DNA of 64,000 nt, from contig CAZJQI010000002.1 of NCBI GenBank assembly GCA_964548275.1, positions 84,052 through 148,051 of the forward strand, read 5' to 3'. The number at the start of each line of letters is the position of its first letter. Position 1 is the stretch's first letter. Source of the DNA: JAUVUV01 sp964548275. Lineage in GTDB: Bacteria > Gemmatimonadota > Glassbacteria > GWA2-58-10. Below, piece after piece: positions 49,906 to 59,650 of this stretch. The notes under the pieces are model-generated. The model saw nothing but the letters and a program-made list of their open reading frames with translations. It was not told the DNA's origin and ran no database searches. Both the position numbers and the translations under genes were made by a program.

Positions 49906-51156
49906 ATGGAAAAACTTGCGATTCATGGCGGAAAACCTGCCTGCGTACCTGCGATAGAACCCGCCGATCTCAGGAGGCGCAGGTTTGGAAGCGAAGAGAA
50001 AGAGGCCCTTCTGAGAGTTGTCGATTCCGGCGCGATGTGCCGCGTTTTCGGTACCCAAGCCGGTATATTCGAAGATGAGTTCGCACGCTATTTCAACACC
50101 GATTATGCCGTAGCGGCATCCAGCGGCACGGCGGCCATTCACACCGCACTTGCCTCAGTGGGCGTGGGCTGGCAGGATGAGGTAATCACAAGTCCGATCA
50201 CCGACATGGGATCGATTATCGCTATTGTGGCCCAGGGTGCGCTCCCTGTTTTCGCTGACGTGGATTCTCGCAGCTACAACATGAGCCCGGAAACGGTCGC
50301 AAAAGCGATAACCTCCAGGACAAGGGCGATCCTGGTTGTTCATCTTGCCGGCCTTTCGTGCGACATGGAGGCGATCTGCGAGTTGGCCGAAAAATGCGGC
50401 GCAGCGGTAGTTGAGGATTGCGCACAGAGCTGGCTAGCACAGCACAAGGGACGCTTTGTGGGTACGTTCGGGCAGGTGGGCTGTTTCAGCATGAACGGCT
50501 ACAAACACATCTCCACCGGGGATGGCGGGATGGCGGTTACCCGGGATGAGGAACCGGCGCGCAGGATGCGGCTTTTTGTGGACAAGGCCTACGACCGGGT
50601 AACCGGAGCACGCAACCCTGAAATTTTCGGGATGAACTACCGCATGACCGAACTTCAGGCTGCTGTGGGAAGGGTTCAGCTAAAAAAGCTGGCGGGTATT
50701 ATCCAGCGGCGGCAGAAAATCGCCGAAAAGCTGCTCGCCGGTCTTGACAGTACGCCGGGGCTGATCCTGCCAGTAGAGCCGGAGGGTTACAGTCACAGTT
50801 GGTGGTATTTCGTGATCCGGGCCGACAGGGAGCTGGTGCGCGCCTCCACGGAACAAATCACCGAGGCCCTGGCCGTGGAGGGAATTCCGGCCTGGACCGG
50901 CTACTGCGGCGGCCGGCCGGTTTACCTCTACGACTGTTTCCACGACAGCTCGAAAGCATTTTTCAGGCTGCCGCCGCTGGCGCCGGGGCAGGAGAAATCG
51001 CTCAGCAAGCTATATCCTGAAGGCTTGTGTCCGGTAGCTGAGAAGATGATCGATGAGATGATTATCGTGCCGATGAGTGAGTTTTACATAGAGGAGAATG
51101 CGGAGGCGATGGCGGAGGGAATCAGGAAAGTTTTCACATACTACGCAGGTAATTAG
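49906..51156 (+). CDS. DegT/DnrJ/EryC1/StrS family PLP aminotransferase
   Basis: PLP-dependent sugar-type aminotransferase of 416 residues. It has SSGTAAIHTALASVGVGWQDEVITSP (~70-95), the Asp of VVEDCAQSWLAQ (~165-175) and the Schiff-base Lys in SMNGYKHISTGDGG (~200), followed by NYRMTELQAAVGRVQL. This family makes amino-sugars for polysaccharides or secondary metabolites, but members also act on non-sugar substrates such as AHBA or inositol-derived ones, so substrate is not assigned. The ATG (49906) has GGAT upstream. It stands alone; no nucleotide-sugar or glycosyltransferase genes are nearby. Confidence 0.88.
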   Translation: MEKLAIHGGKPACVPAIEPADLRRRRFGSEEKEALLRVVDSGAMCRVFGTQAGIFEDEFARYFNTDYAVAASSGTAAIHTALASVGVGWQDEVITSPITDMGSIIAIVAQGALPVFADVDSRSYNMSPETVAKAITSRTRAILVVHLAGLSCDMEAICELAEKCGAAVVEDCAQSWLAQHKGRFVGTFGQVGCFSMNGYKHISTGDGGMAVTRDEEPARRMRLFVDKAYDRVTGARNPEIFGMNYRMTELQAAVGRVQLKKLAGIIQRRQKIAEKLLAGLDSTPGLILPVEPEGYSHSWWYFVIRADRELVRASTEQITEALAVEGIPAWTGYCGGRPVYLYDCFHDSSKAFFRLPPLAPGQEKSLSKLYPEGLCPVAEKMIDEMIIVPMSEFYIEENAEAMAEGIRKVFTYYAGN

Positions 51157-51195
51157 TTATCGCGTGGGCAGGGGAAGCCGCGGCTTGTTGTTTAA

Positions 51196-51408
51196 TCAGC
51201 CCACATTAAAAAACCGGCTTTTCGATCCTGTAGGGCTCAGATCCATCTGCACGCGCTTTCCGCACTTGGGACACCAGCCCACGTAAGCCGTTTTCTTTTC
51301 ATTCAGGTACACCCTGCTGTACACTTTGCAGCACTCCCAGTTCACGCCGATAAAGGGCTTTGACTGGCGTGAAGCGCCCTTCTTATTTCCTCTGCGCTTT
51401 TTTTTCAT
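51196..51408 (-). CDS. Small basic protein with zinc-ribbon-like half (conserved hypothetical)
   Basis: 70-residue protein with a Lys/Arg-rich N-terminus (KKKRRGNKKG), then WECCKVYSRVYLNEKK and WCPKCGKRVQ. The ECC and CPKCG pairs could bind one zinc ion. The C-terminus SPTGSKSRFFNVG is short. I recognise the general pattern of conserved small proteins in uncultured phyla but no named family. The ATG has no clear Shine-Dalgarno sequence. It converges with the aminotransferase gene, 39 nt away. A nucleic-acid-binding role is a guess from charge. Confidence 0.65.
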   Translation of the reverse strand: MKKKRRGNKKGASRQSKPFIGVNWECCKVYSRVYLNEKKTAYVGWCPKCGKRVQMDLSPTGSKSRFFNVG

Positions 51409-51624
51409 CTTATTGCAACTGATTGAACGAGATAATTTCCCTTTAAAACGTCCCGGCTGCTCTGTAGCCGCATTGCCTATCAGATGTAAATATCACCCTA
51501 TATTGAATACCCCCAAAATCAAATGCAATTACCGGGCCAGAACCGAACGGATAAAGAGAGCTCAAGCTGATATTTCGAGAAAGGGATAATATTTTCAGGT
51601 GTCGGATCAGCGGGCGGGAGGCTC

Positions 51625-52353
51625 TTAAAATGTCAGCCTTTCCTCGGATTTCCTTGCCGCTTCGAGCTGAATCAGGGTTAACTGGCTGCTGATAAACAGA
51701 GAATAGAATCCGTTGGGGCGGGAAACCAGTTTGATCAGGCTTTCTTCCGTATCCCACTTGGCATGAAGGATCACGTTGCCCATTTCGTCAACAGTGGCGT
51801 ATTGCTCGTAAGGGCGGCCGTATTCACTCATCTTGGAAAGAAGAAATGCGTTAAACGTGGTGTTTTTAAATAAATCGGAGTAGAATACCTCGATATGGAA
51901 AAGCATGTCATTATAAAAGCGGTATTCGATCTTGAAACGTTTCGAGTCCGGGTTAAGAACCACCACCGAGACGAAATCGGAGTTTTCGGGACGGAACACC
52001 TCAGGTGATTGCACACCGTCCTCTCTCAGGCGTGATAGCACCTCATCCACGCTCATTCCCCATATGGCCCAGCCGTAGCCGTGGACTTCGACCTCAAGCG
52101 GAATACTCTCGCCCAGTACATCGGCAAAGGCAAGCACCTCACCGCCTGGTACTCGTTCTTCGCGGGCTTTGGCTAGCGCCCTCCCGCCTGAAAGCTCCAT
52201 CGAGCTTTCCGCCAGCGGAGTGCCGCCCTCAGCCATCCGGGCCGCACGCTGCTGTCCCGGGCTAAGAACGATCCAAAAAAATCCGATACTGATCATGAAC
52301 AAGACTACAAGCCCGCCTAGCCCCAGAGCAATCACTTTTATTTTATCGTCCAT
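51625..52353 (-). CDS. Membrane-anchored protein of unknown function
   Basis: 242-residue protein with one N-terminal transmembrane helix (IALGLGGLVVLFMISIGFFWIVL, ~7-29) and the remainder probably outside the inner membrane (N-in topology, with KIK before the helix). A mixed alpha/beta domain follows (~85-235): WGMSVDEVLSRLREDG, then FKIEYRFYNDMLFHIEVFYSD, resembling small exported domains in which a MSxxEV helix precedes beta strands. I recognise no family. It stands alone between a small zinc protein and the DUF2225 gene. Starts at the ATG 52353. Confidence 0.7.
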   Translation of the reverse strand: MDDKIKVIALGLGGLVVLFMISIGFFWIVLSPGQQRAARMAEGGTPLAESSMELSGGRALAKAREERVPGGEVLAFADVLGESIPLEVEVHGYGWAIWGMSVDEVLSRLREDGVQSPEVFRPENSDFVSVVVLNPDSKRFKIEYRFYNDMLFHIEVFYSDLFKNTTFNAFLLSKMSEYGRPYEQYATVDEMGNVILHAKWDTEESLIKLVSRPNGFYSLFISSQLTLIQLEAARKSEERLTF

Positions 52354-52546
52354 TGGCCGCCCGGTCTGATCCCATGAAAAAAATAACCCTTAAAGATACT
52401 CTCTATAAATAATTTAATAAAAAGAAAAAAAATCAAAACGGAAAGCTAACCGCAATCTGCTGAAGCAGGTCAGCAAGGTGCAAGGTATATTCTATAGTTA
52501 TTATCGTCTGAAGAGCGGTCTCACTTGAACCAAAAACTGCCAATAT

Positions 52547-53626
52547 CTAAAAGAGCCCGAGAAACCTCTTGCGCTTCGGTTCACCGAGCAGCTTGGTAAT
52601 AAGCTGGGGTTCGAATTTCAGTTCCTTAAGTTTCTCACGGATAGCCTTGGAATTCATGCCCCGCGCCTGGAGTTTCGCCACCACTGCTTTGGCTTTTGGT
52701 TCTTGCTGAGCAACCCTTTTTTTGATTATCTCCTGGTGCATATCGCCGGCTCTTTCCATCAGCAGGTTGATCCGGTTACCATCGGCGTCGATCTGTGCCT
52801 TGCGCGCCATGCTGAGTCTGCCGGCCTTTTTCTCCCGTCGGATCAATTCCTGCTGCTTGGCCCTGAATTTCTGCCCGGTTTGCATCACGTTTTTCAGGCT
52901 CTTCATCGCTTGAGATTCAGCACCTGCGCGGTGATAAATATCGGCGATCAGGATCATCAGCTCTGTGGCGTGGACAACATCGGCATAGCGCGGATGGCTC
53001 TGGTAGGCTTCCTCGTAATTCTCGGCCGCTTTTTTCAGGCATTCCGCTTCGGACTGAGGAACCTCCGGCCAGAGTTTTCCCATTTCCTCCAGAAATTTCT
53101 TATGCGTCGCCCACTGCTCATCGGAATCCTCTTTTGCTTCCTGCTCCCTGATCAACCAGCCGGTACGCAGGTAATAGCTCGCGATCTTGGACGTATCGCG
53201 AATATCCGCAGTGACCAGTTCCTGGATAAATATCGCCATGAGATGCAGGTTCATCGCCATGCTGAAATTCATCTGGTCGAAATCCACCTCTCTTCCCAGC
53301 ATCTGGATGATCTGTTTCTGGGAGGGTTTCATCTGTAAGTACGCCTTTTTAAGCGCGCTGAAATTGCTTTTTGTATCCTCCCCGGGTTTCAGAAAATCCC
53401 GCTGGGTCGCCGTGTATTTACAGGCCGGGCAATGCCAAAAATGGTAGAAGGGTGGGTGGTACTGATTAAAAGCCTCATCCAGCCATTTGTATTCAGATAC
53501 ATGCCTGTCGCTTTCCAAGCTTTTTACGATAAAGCTCTTGGGCATAATAAAACGATTTTCTGCCTGGGAATTGCACACCGGACATGTGATTGCCTTTTTT
53601 ACGAAAGGTGATTTCGCATTACTCAC
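52547..53626 (-). CDS. DUF2225 family protein
   Basis: 359 residues from the GTG at 53626, preferred because GGGAG lies 8 nt upstream; the frame remains open 46 codons further with no family similarity. The N-terminus holds CPVC (~15-18) and, after ~57 residues, FWHCPACKYTATQRDF, a split zinc site typical of DUF2225. The middle is TPR-like (CLKKAAENYEEAYQSHPRYADVVHATELMILIADIYHRAGAE in pieces). The C-terminal ~70 residues are basic and end with GEPKRKRFLGLF. Function is unknown in the family. Cytoplasmic, no membrane segment. Confidence 0.82.
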   Translation of the reverse strand: MSNAKSPFVKKAITCPVCNSQAENRFIMPKSFIVKSLESDRHVSEYKWLDEAFNQYHPPFYHFWHCPACKYTATQRDFLKPGEDTKSNFSALKKAYLQMKPSQKQIIQMLGREVDFDQMNFSMAMNLHLMAIFIQELVTADIRDTSKIASYYLRTGWLIREQEAKEDSDEQWATHKKFLEEMGKLWPEVPQSEAECLKKAAENYEEAYQSHPRYADVVHATELMILIADIYHRAGAESQAMKSLKNVMQTGQKFRAKQQELIRREKKAGRLSMARKAQIDADGNRINLLMERAGDMHQEIIKKRVAQQEPKAKAVVAKLQARGMNSKAIREKLKELKFEPQLITKLLGEPKRKRFLGLF

Positions 53627-53979
53627 TCTAACTGCTCCCTGATCAAATAGATACTGCAAGCTGGCATCCAGGAAGAGTTTTATTATTTCAGAACCTGAGG
53701 CGAAAAAATGATCTCCTCCGACTGACCTGGCAGGGAAAAGCTGTGTGGCAGTCCCAATTTGCAAGAAATTTAATAATCTAAAAATACTTTATAATAAAAA
53801 TGAGCAAAAAACAAGTATTGCCTCATTCAGAACCATTTTATTCTGTATGGGTGCGGTTTCCCGCCGGTTTATTCTTATTCCCACAATCAAAACTTTTATT
53901 TGACAAAAACGAAAATCGGCAGGGAGGAGCGGTAAGCATAGGCTGTAAGCAAAAGGCCTTAAGGGCAAGCTCTGGCGAT
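53627..53979. other. Intergenic stretch between the giant secreted protein gene and DUF2225
   Basis: 353 bp, AT-rich in the right half, after the stop of the minus-strand giant gene at 53980 and before the DUF2225 start at 53626. AAATCG/CGATTT pairing with a U-rich stretch around 53890-53979 could be a weak terminator for the giant gene. No promoter or RNA gene was recognised. Confidence 0.4.
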
Positions 53980-56900
53980 TTACTTCAGAAGGATCATCTT
54001 GCGGGTGAGCACCTGATGGCCCGTTCTCAGACGGTAAAAATAGACACCACTGGGCAGAGGCCTGCCCGAGCTGTCGTTGGCGTCCCAGTTGACTCTGTGA
54101 TAACCGGCCGACAGGAATTCATTCACCAAAGTGCAAACCCTTGCGCCTCGAAGGTTGAAAATTTCCAGTTTCACCAGGCGTAATCCGGCGGGCGAATCAG
54201 CCGTGGGAATCGCGAAACTGATCGTGGTACTGGGGTTAAAGGGATTGGGAACGTTCTGCTCCAGAACCAGAGTTTCAGGCAAGAGAGCCCCGGCCCGTGT
54301 TTCGTGCTCATCGATAATAGTTTCGACCTCTCCGAAATCCACCCGCTTAATAGTAAGTTCGGGCACGGGGTATCCTGCATTCGGGTTAGCGTTCCAGACT
54401 CTGAAAAGTTCGCCACTGCCTGGTGCCAGGCCCCTACTTCCCTCTGAGGCGAGGAAGAGAAGCAAGAGGCTGCCGCCGGTGGTTTTACCCTCGGCGTGAA
54501 CCATGCCTCTCAGCCTTTTACCAGGTGTGATTGTCAGGGGCTCGCCACCGGCTAATTCGATTCCCAGTTCGATAAGCCCGTATGAAAGGCTCTGCTGGTT
54601 ATCCAGATAAAATACCACAGCCTCGCCGGCATGGACAAGCCCCAGGGTAACTGCGTCCCGGCGCTCATCCCCCAACCCTGCAAGGAGTGCGGAGGCGGCT
54701 GGTTGTCTCCAGATTTCAAGTTGGATAGCCAGGTCTTGGAAATCGAAAATCCTGTTGCCGTCCAGGTCGAGGCCGAGCGAATCGACAAGTGCCGGAGCGG
54801 TGACTTTACCGAAAATGATATAAACCAGACGCAGAATGTCTGCGACATTGACCGGGGTCGGGCGCAGGCTCGACTTGCCGCGCCTGGGCTCCACTTTCAC
54901 TCTCATCGGGCCGACACTGTCCACGCTGCCCAGAATATCCTCACTGGAGACATAGTAGTCGAACGTGGTTCCCAGAGGCTGACCCGCGATCTCGATTTTC
55001 CATTCAAACGCGCTTTGCCCCTGGGTGAATGTGCTGTCAAGGCGCACGAACAATGGAGCTCCGGCGCGTGTCTGTCCCAGGAGGGTGAAATTGACTCTGC
55101 TCACACCCGCCTGGTCTTCAAAGCGGATCTGGAAAATGTACGGCCCGGTTGTATCCGGCAGCACACTGTCCGGCCCGGCGATAAACTCGATTGTGGGGGC
55201 CAGGGTGTCTACATTGACCGAGTATTCAAAGTTTGCCGTACTGTCCGCAGCACCGCTGCTGCCGGTTGCGATAATACGCCAGAGATTGGTTGTTCCGATC
55301 GGCAGAGCCGGCATATCGAAATGCCAGGAGGAAAGCACCTCTTCGGCCGTAGTCTGTATCGAATCACGGGTCATCTGGCCTGTGATAAAGGAAGGCTGGC
55401 TGCCGGGCCGGTAGCGAACCTGAACGCTCGTCAGATCGTCGCTGTCTTTAACATTGCAGGTTAAACGAAAATCAACTGGTGTGGCTGAATACTGGTCCGG
55501 GATGGTATCGAACCTGGTTATTTTCGGATAGAGTGTATCCTGTTCGATAACGGCAAGAAGCTGATCGGCGGCGATCGCTAGCAGGCTCTGTCTCATCCCG
55601 GAGGGCCAGTTAATCACCAGCGAGTCCATGGCAGTAGCGCTTCCCAGACCGAAATGAAAAACCGGTTCGCTTGCCCCGGTAAATCCGGTCCCGCTTCCAA
55701 GCTGGCGATAGGCGGTTTTGCCTTCAAAAAACGCCACGGCAGCGGCTCCCAGGCCGGAGGCATTGCTGGCGGTACCCTGAAGGCTGACACGCAGGTAGTG
55801 GTTATCTGTCGGACTGATGATATTCCTGTAAAGCCGGGCAAGCCCTGTTCGGCTGTTGACCACCACGTCGAGCTTGCCGTCCCGGTCGTAATCGAGCCAG
55901 GCCACGCCCCGGTACTCGCTGTAGTCGATTATACCGGATTCGAAAGTATAATTGTCAAACGACCCATCGGCCTTGCCGCGCAATACTGCATTGAGATCCT
56001 CTTTTCCGGTTTCGCCTCTGGATTTGATCAAGTCCGGATAAGTGTCATTGTTAAAATCTCCCCAGGCCGCACCGAACCCGCCGGGCTGTTTTGAGAGTCC
56101 ATCAGAGGAAAGGTCGATCTGGGTGAATGTTCCGTCTGAATTGGCCCGGTAGAGGCAATCCTCCGCCTGCTCGACCAGATAGAGGTCCGGAAGAGCGTCA
56201 TTGTTGTAGTCGAACCAGGTTGCGCTGGCACTGGTCGATCCCCCTGCCACGCCTGCTGTGGATGTAACCTCGCTGAACGTCCCGTTGCCCAGATTGCGGT
56301 ATAGCCTGTTTGTCGCCTCGTAGTAAACCACGTAAACATCCTGGCAGCCGTCCTTATTGTAGTCGGTCCAGGCACAGGCCACCCCGTCCTCACCACCTGA
56401 GAGGCCGGCCTCGGAGGCTTTATCCACAAAGGTCGAGTCTCCCTGGTTATGATATAGGCGATCCGGGCCGTCTTTGTTGACCACGAACAGGTCCAGCAAG
56501 CCATCGTTGTCATAATCCACCCAGGCACCTCCCCAACCCTGTCCCACATCCTCCAGGCCGGCCGCCTCGGTGATATCGGCAAATGTCCCGTCCCTGTCGT
56601 TGGAAAGAAGAACATTAGCGCCGAGGGCCACGATATACAGATCGGGATAGCGGTCATTGTTGTAATCTCCCCAGTAGCCGCCTGTGGTTGAATGCACGGT
56701 GGTGCCCAGGGTAGCTGCGCTCACATCTGTAAAAACGCTGTCGGCGCCTTTCAGCAGGTAATCCGTGGTATCGCTGTTCGCCAGGAAAATATCCGGCCTG
56801 CCGTCGAGGTCGTAGTCGGTTACCGAAACCCCGATACCCTGACCGGCAAAGGTGGTGTCGACCAGGGTCTGCTGGCTGAAATCAGCCACCCGGAACGATT

Positions 56901-59265
56901 GGACCGAGTCCGCACCTGTGGCCGGGAATATCGTAAAATTACCTGCCAGGTCGACTGCATTCGCGTAATAATCTATCTGTGTGCCGATCTGCCGGCCCGC
57001 CAGTTCCGCTGTGAAATCGTAACCAAGGGTATCAGACCCTACCATGTTCATGGCCACACTGTCCTTTTCAGTCACTACTCCCTGCCGGTAAATTGCCCGG
57101 ACAAGGTAAACATTGCGCAGGGAGTCGTTGTCCGAGGCCCGCGCAAAGACAGGGTATGGGCCGGTTTCATCGTTAGTATCAGTCAGGGCGGTCAGGCTGT
57201 GGATACAGGGAACTGAATCATCCACACTGAACATATAGAAAGAGTCCGGGGCAAAATAGGGATCTTTTGTGATATGGCCCACGGAATCCACTGCTGAGAC
57301 AAAATAGTAAACCCGGGTGCCGGAATCTTGCCCTGATATATTGCCGAGGTAGAACCCGCCGCCCTGGGCTGTCATCGTAACCGGCGTATAACTCCGGCCA
57401 CGATCGGTGCTGTAACGCAGCACGGCATGGGAAAAATTGTTGTCGCTGATTTTTGTGTAAATCGGGTAGGGGCCGGTGATAAAGTTGGTATCGGGATAGA
57501 TCGTGGTCGAGTCGAGTTGGGGGAAAATGCTGTCTGTTTCGTACCAGGTAAGGAAATTGTCGATTGCAACATTCGTGGTGTCGCGCCTCAGCCCGCAGGG
57601 CCAGAAAACTGTCAGGCTGTCCACCGCGCTCGCATTTTCCAGGCCGAACAGGGCCACCGGCTCGCTCATCGAACCAGTGCCTCCGTCAATCCAGCGCACA
57701 TACTCTTTTCCGTTGGCCTTTACTCTCACCTTTGCTCCGATACCGAACCGGCTGCTTACCACTCCGTGCAGGTTCACTTTTAGCCAGCTTCCGCCCACCC
57801 TGCAGTCGAAATACCTGTTCGCCCCGTTCCTCCTGCCCAGGTAGAGGTCCGGTGCTCCCTGATTAGTCGGGTCGGCCCAGGTGGCGGAACTCCAGTAGCC
57901 GGACGAGTCGATTCCGAGCAGTGGAGCCACGTTGACAAATGTGCTGTCTCCCATGTTCTGGAACAGCTTGTTTGCGCTGTCGGAGAATGTCACCATCAGG
58001 TCCAGGCAGCCGTTCATGTCGAAATCCAGCCAGAGGGCCGCGCGGGCCGCGCCGCGGACACTCAGCCCTGAGGAGCCTCCGATCCTGGCAAATGTTCCGT
58101 CACCATTGTTGCTGAAAAGCACCTGCACACTATCCTTATTGGCCAGGAACAGGTCGAAATCCCCGTCATTGTCGAAATCGCCCCATGCTGCCGCCGAGCC
58201 GCTTCCCGTATGGCTAACTCCGGCGGTGAGAGTGACATCTGTGAAAGTGGAATCGCCGCCGTTGTTGAAAAGGCGGTTGTCGCTGTTTTCATTGACCAGG
58301 TAGAGGTCCGGGTAGCCGTCACTGTCATAGTCGCACCAGGCCGCGGCCACGCCGTCTCCGCTGTCGTCCAGCCCTGTGGTATCGCCCATTGGGGTGAAAG
58401 TACTTCTGCCGTTGTTGCTATAAAGCTCGTTCGGCTCGCCGTAATTCACCACGTAGATATCCGGATCACCGTCGCAGTCGAAATCGACCCATAAGCCGCA
58501 CAGGCCGAGCCCGGTATTTCCTGTAGTTGAATTATCCGTAACGTCGATAAAATTCCCGGTGGTGTCATTGTGGTAGAGCCGGTTTGTACTTCCCCCGAAA
58601 AGGCCTGAACTGACCACGTAGAGGTCTATCCGTCCGTCATGGTCATAGTCGGCCCAGGCGGCGCTGGCTGCATCCGCAGGGCCGCTGGCCCCGGAAAACC
58701 CGCTCTCGAGTGTGAAAGTGCCCGAGCTTCCCAGGTAAAGGGTGCCTGCCTGGCCGGCATTGGCGATAAAAACGTCGGTTATGCTGTCATTGTTGAAATC
58801 AGCCCAGGCCACGGCATTGGATACCCCGAGGTCCCTGAGCCCCACTGTATTGGTAATCTCAGTGTAAATGCCCGCCACTGCCACATCGAGTACGGTAACC
58901 TGGAACGTGTCGGCTACATAGGCCAGGGAAGGATGCTCGATAACCCGGTAGATAATGGTATCCACTCCGGCCTGGTCGAAACCGGGAGTCCAGGAGATAA
59001 TGCTGTCAGTGAGGATTACCCCGGCAGGCAGGCTGGCAAGGGTGTCAAGCGCGTAAGAGAGCGAATCGCCGTCCGGGTCTACCGCTTGTATGATAATCTC
59101 CTGCGTTTGACCTTCATACATAGTGAAATCAGGCACAGGAGATGTTATCTGTGGCAGGGCGGCAAAAACTCCCCCAGCTAATGCAAATATTGCAAAAGCC
59201 AGCCACCGCAGCATTTTCTGCAAGCCGCGCGGAGGGGGCTGCCAGAGGGAACAAAATACGTGCAT
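53980..59265 (-). CDS. Giant secreted FG-GAP/ASPIC repeat protein with dockerin- and T9SS-type C-terminal domains
   Basis: 1761-residue exported protein. A signal peptide precedes FA-ALPQI (~35). A cadherin/He_PIG-like domain (~40-135) is followed by two homologous halves. Each has FG-GAP/VCBS repeats (D-x-D/N-x-D-x-D calcium loops such as DYDHDGRIDLYVV, DFDNDGDFDLFLA; ~145-480 and ~810-1135) and an ASPIC/UnbV domain (~495-575 and ~1165-1240). Ig-like domains fill ~580-800 and ~1250-1440. A dockerin-like pair (LGLDLDGNRIFDFQDLAIQ, ~1455-1500) and a cohesin-like beta domain (~1515-1625) follow. The end (NVPNPFNPSTTISFAIP; SGVYFYRLRTG) is a FlgD/type IX-secretion-like sorting domain. Probable cell-surface adhesin or calcium-binding protein; function unproven. 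Confidence 0.85.
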   Translation of the reverse strand: MHVFCSLWQPPPRGLQKMLRWLAFAIFALAGGVFAALPQITSPVPDFTMYEGQTQEIIIQAVDPDGDSLSYALDTLASLPAGVILTDSIISWTPGFDQAGVDTIIYRVIEHPSLAYVADTFQVTVLDVAVAGIYTEITNTVGLRDLGVSNAVAWADFNNDSITDVFIANAGQAGTLYLGSSGTFTLESGFSGASGPADAASAAWADYDHDGRIDLYVVSSGLFGGSTNRLYHNDTTGNFIDVTDNSTTGNTGLGLCGLWVDFDCDGDPDIYVVNYGEPNELYSNNGRSTFTPMGDTTGLDDSGDGVAAAWCDYDSDGYPDLYLVNENSDNRLFNNGGDSTFTDVTLTAGVSHTGSGSAAAWGDFDNDGDFDLFLANKDSVQVLFSNNGDGTFARIGGSSGLSVRGAARAALWLDFDMNGCLDLMVTFSDSANKLFQNMGDSTFVNVAPLLGIDSSGYWSSATWADPTNQGAPDLYLGRRNGANRYFDCRVGGSWLKVNLHGVVSSRFGIGAKVRVKANGKEYVRWIDGGTGSMSEPVALFGLENASAVDSLTVFWPCGLRRDTTNVAIDNFLTWYETDSIFPQLDSTTIYPDTNFITGPYPIYTKISDNNFSHAVLRYSTDRGRSYTPVTMTAQGGGFYLGNISGQDSGTRVYYFVSAVDSVGHITKDPYFAPDSFYMFSVDDSVPCIHSLTALTDTNDETGPYPVFARASDNDSLRNVYLVRAIYRQGVVTEKDSVAMNMVGSDTLGYDFTAELAGRQIGTQIDYYANAVDLAGNFTIFPATGADSVQSFRVADFSQQTLVDTTFAGQGIGVSVTDYDLDGRPDIFLANSDTTDYLLKGADSVFTDVSAATLGTTVHSTTGGYWGDYNNDRYPDLYIVALGANVLLSNDRDGTFADITEAAGLEDVGQGWGGAWVDYDNDGLLDLFVVNKDGPDRLYHNQGDSTFVDKASEAGLSGGEDGVACAWTDYNKDGCQDVYVVYYEATNRLYRNLGNGTFSEVTSTAGVAGGSTSASATWFDYNNDALPDLYLVEQAEDCLYRANSDGTFTQIDLSSDGLSKQPGGFGAAWGDFNNDTYPDLIKSRGETGKEDLNAVLRGKADGSFDNYTFESGIIDYSEYRGVAWLDYDRDGKLDVVVNSRTGLARLYRNIISPTDNHYLRVSLQGTASNASGLGAAAVAFFEGKTAYRQLGSGTGFTGASEPVFHFGLGSATAMDSLVINWPSGMRQSLLAIAADQLLAVIEQDTLYPKITRFDTIPDQYSATPVDFRLTCNVKDSDDLTSVQVRYRPGSQPSFITGQMTRDSIQTTAEEVLSSWHFDMPALPIGTTNLWRIIATGSSGAADSTANFEYSVNVDTLAPTIEFIAGPDSVLPDTTGPYIFQIRFEDQAGVSRVNFTLLGQTRAGAPLFVRLDSTFTQGQSAFEWKIEIAGQPLGTTFDYYVSSEDILGSVDSVGPMRVKVEPRRGKSSLRPTPVNVADILRLVYIIFGKVTAPALVDSLGLDLDGNRIFDFQDLAIQLEIWRQPAASALLAGLGDERRDAVTLGLVHAGEAVVFYLDNQQSLSYGLIELGIELAGGEPLTITPGKRLRGMVHAEGKTTGGSLLLLFLASEGSRGLAPGSGELFRVWNANPNAGYPVPELTIKRVDFGEVETIIDEHETRAGALLPETLVLEQNVPNPFNPSTTISFAIPTADSPAGLRLVKLEIFNLRGARVCTLVNEFLSAGYHRVNWDANDSSGRPLPSGVYFYRLRTGHQVLTRKMILLK

Positions 59266-59650
59266 AATATCTTTTTGAATTTTTATAAATATCTACCAGT
59301 TGGATTCTCAGGCTAAAAAAGGGCAAATCCAAGTAAAGCAATGATTACAGAAATAGCAAGAAAAATGCCATAGACATTTCCAGGCATACTGAGACAACCG
59401 GCCGGAAAGACCTTTCACCTATATAAATCGGCTTTTATGAACCATTTATTTAAATTCACAATCAGGCAGCCCTGTCAATCGATCCGAAAGGGTGGTTCAA
59501 GCTACTCAGTCTTGCTAAATTGAACTGGTTCCAGATAACATTAACTCAACCCAGCGACTGATAAAAAGACCATGCGACTTTTTTCCTTTAAAAAGATCAT
59601 CCAATCCCATGCTCAGAAACATGTAATCCAACTCAACAAGGAGAGTAACA
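59266..59650. other. Divergent intergenic region
   Basis: 385 bp between the giant protein gene (minus) and the nitrilase gene (plus). It should contain both promoters, but no convincing -35/-10 pair was recognised. The right edge has AAGGAGAG, the ribosome-binding site of the nitrilase gene (59638-59645). No RNA gene or repeat was seen. Confidence 0.5.

Noticed and set aside
53890..53910. TTGACA on the plus strand near the end of the giant gene
   Set aside because: No -10 partner and no plus-strand gene follows; chance match.
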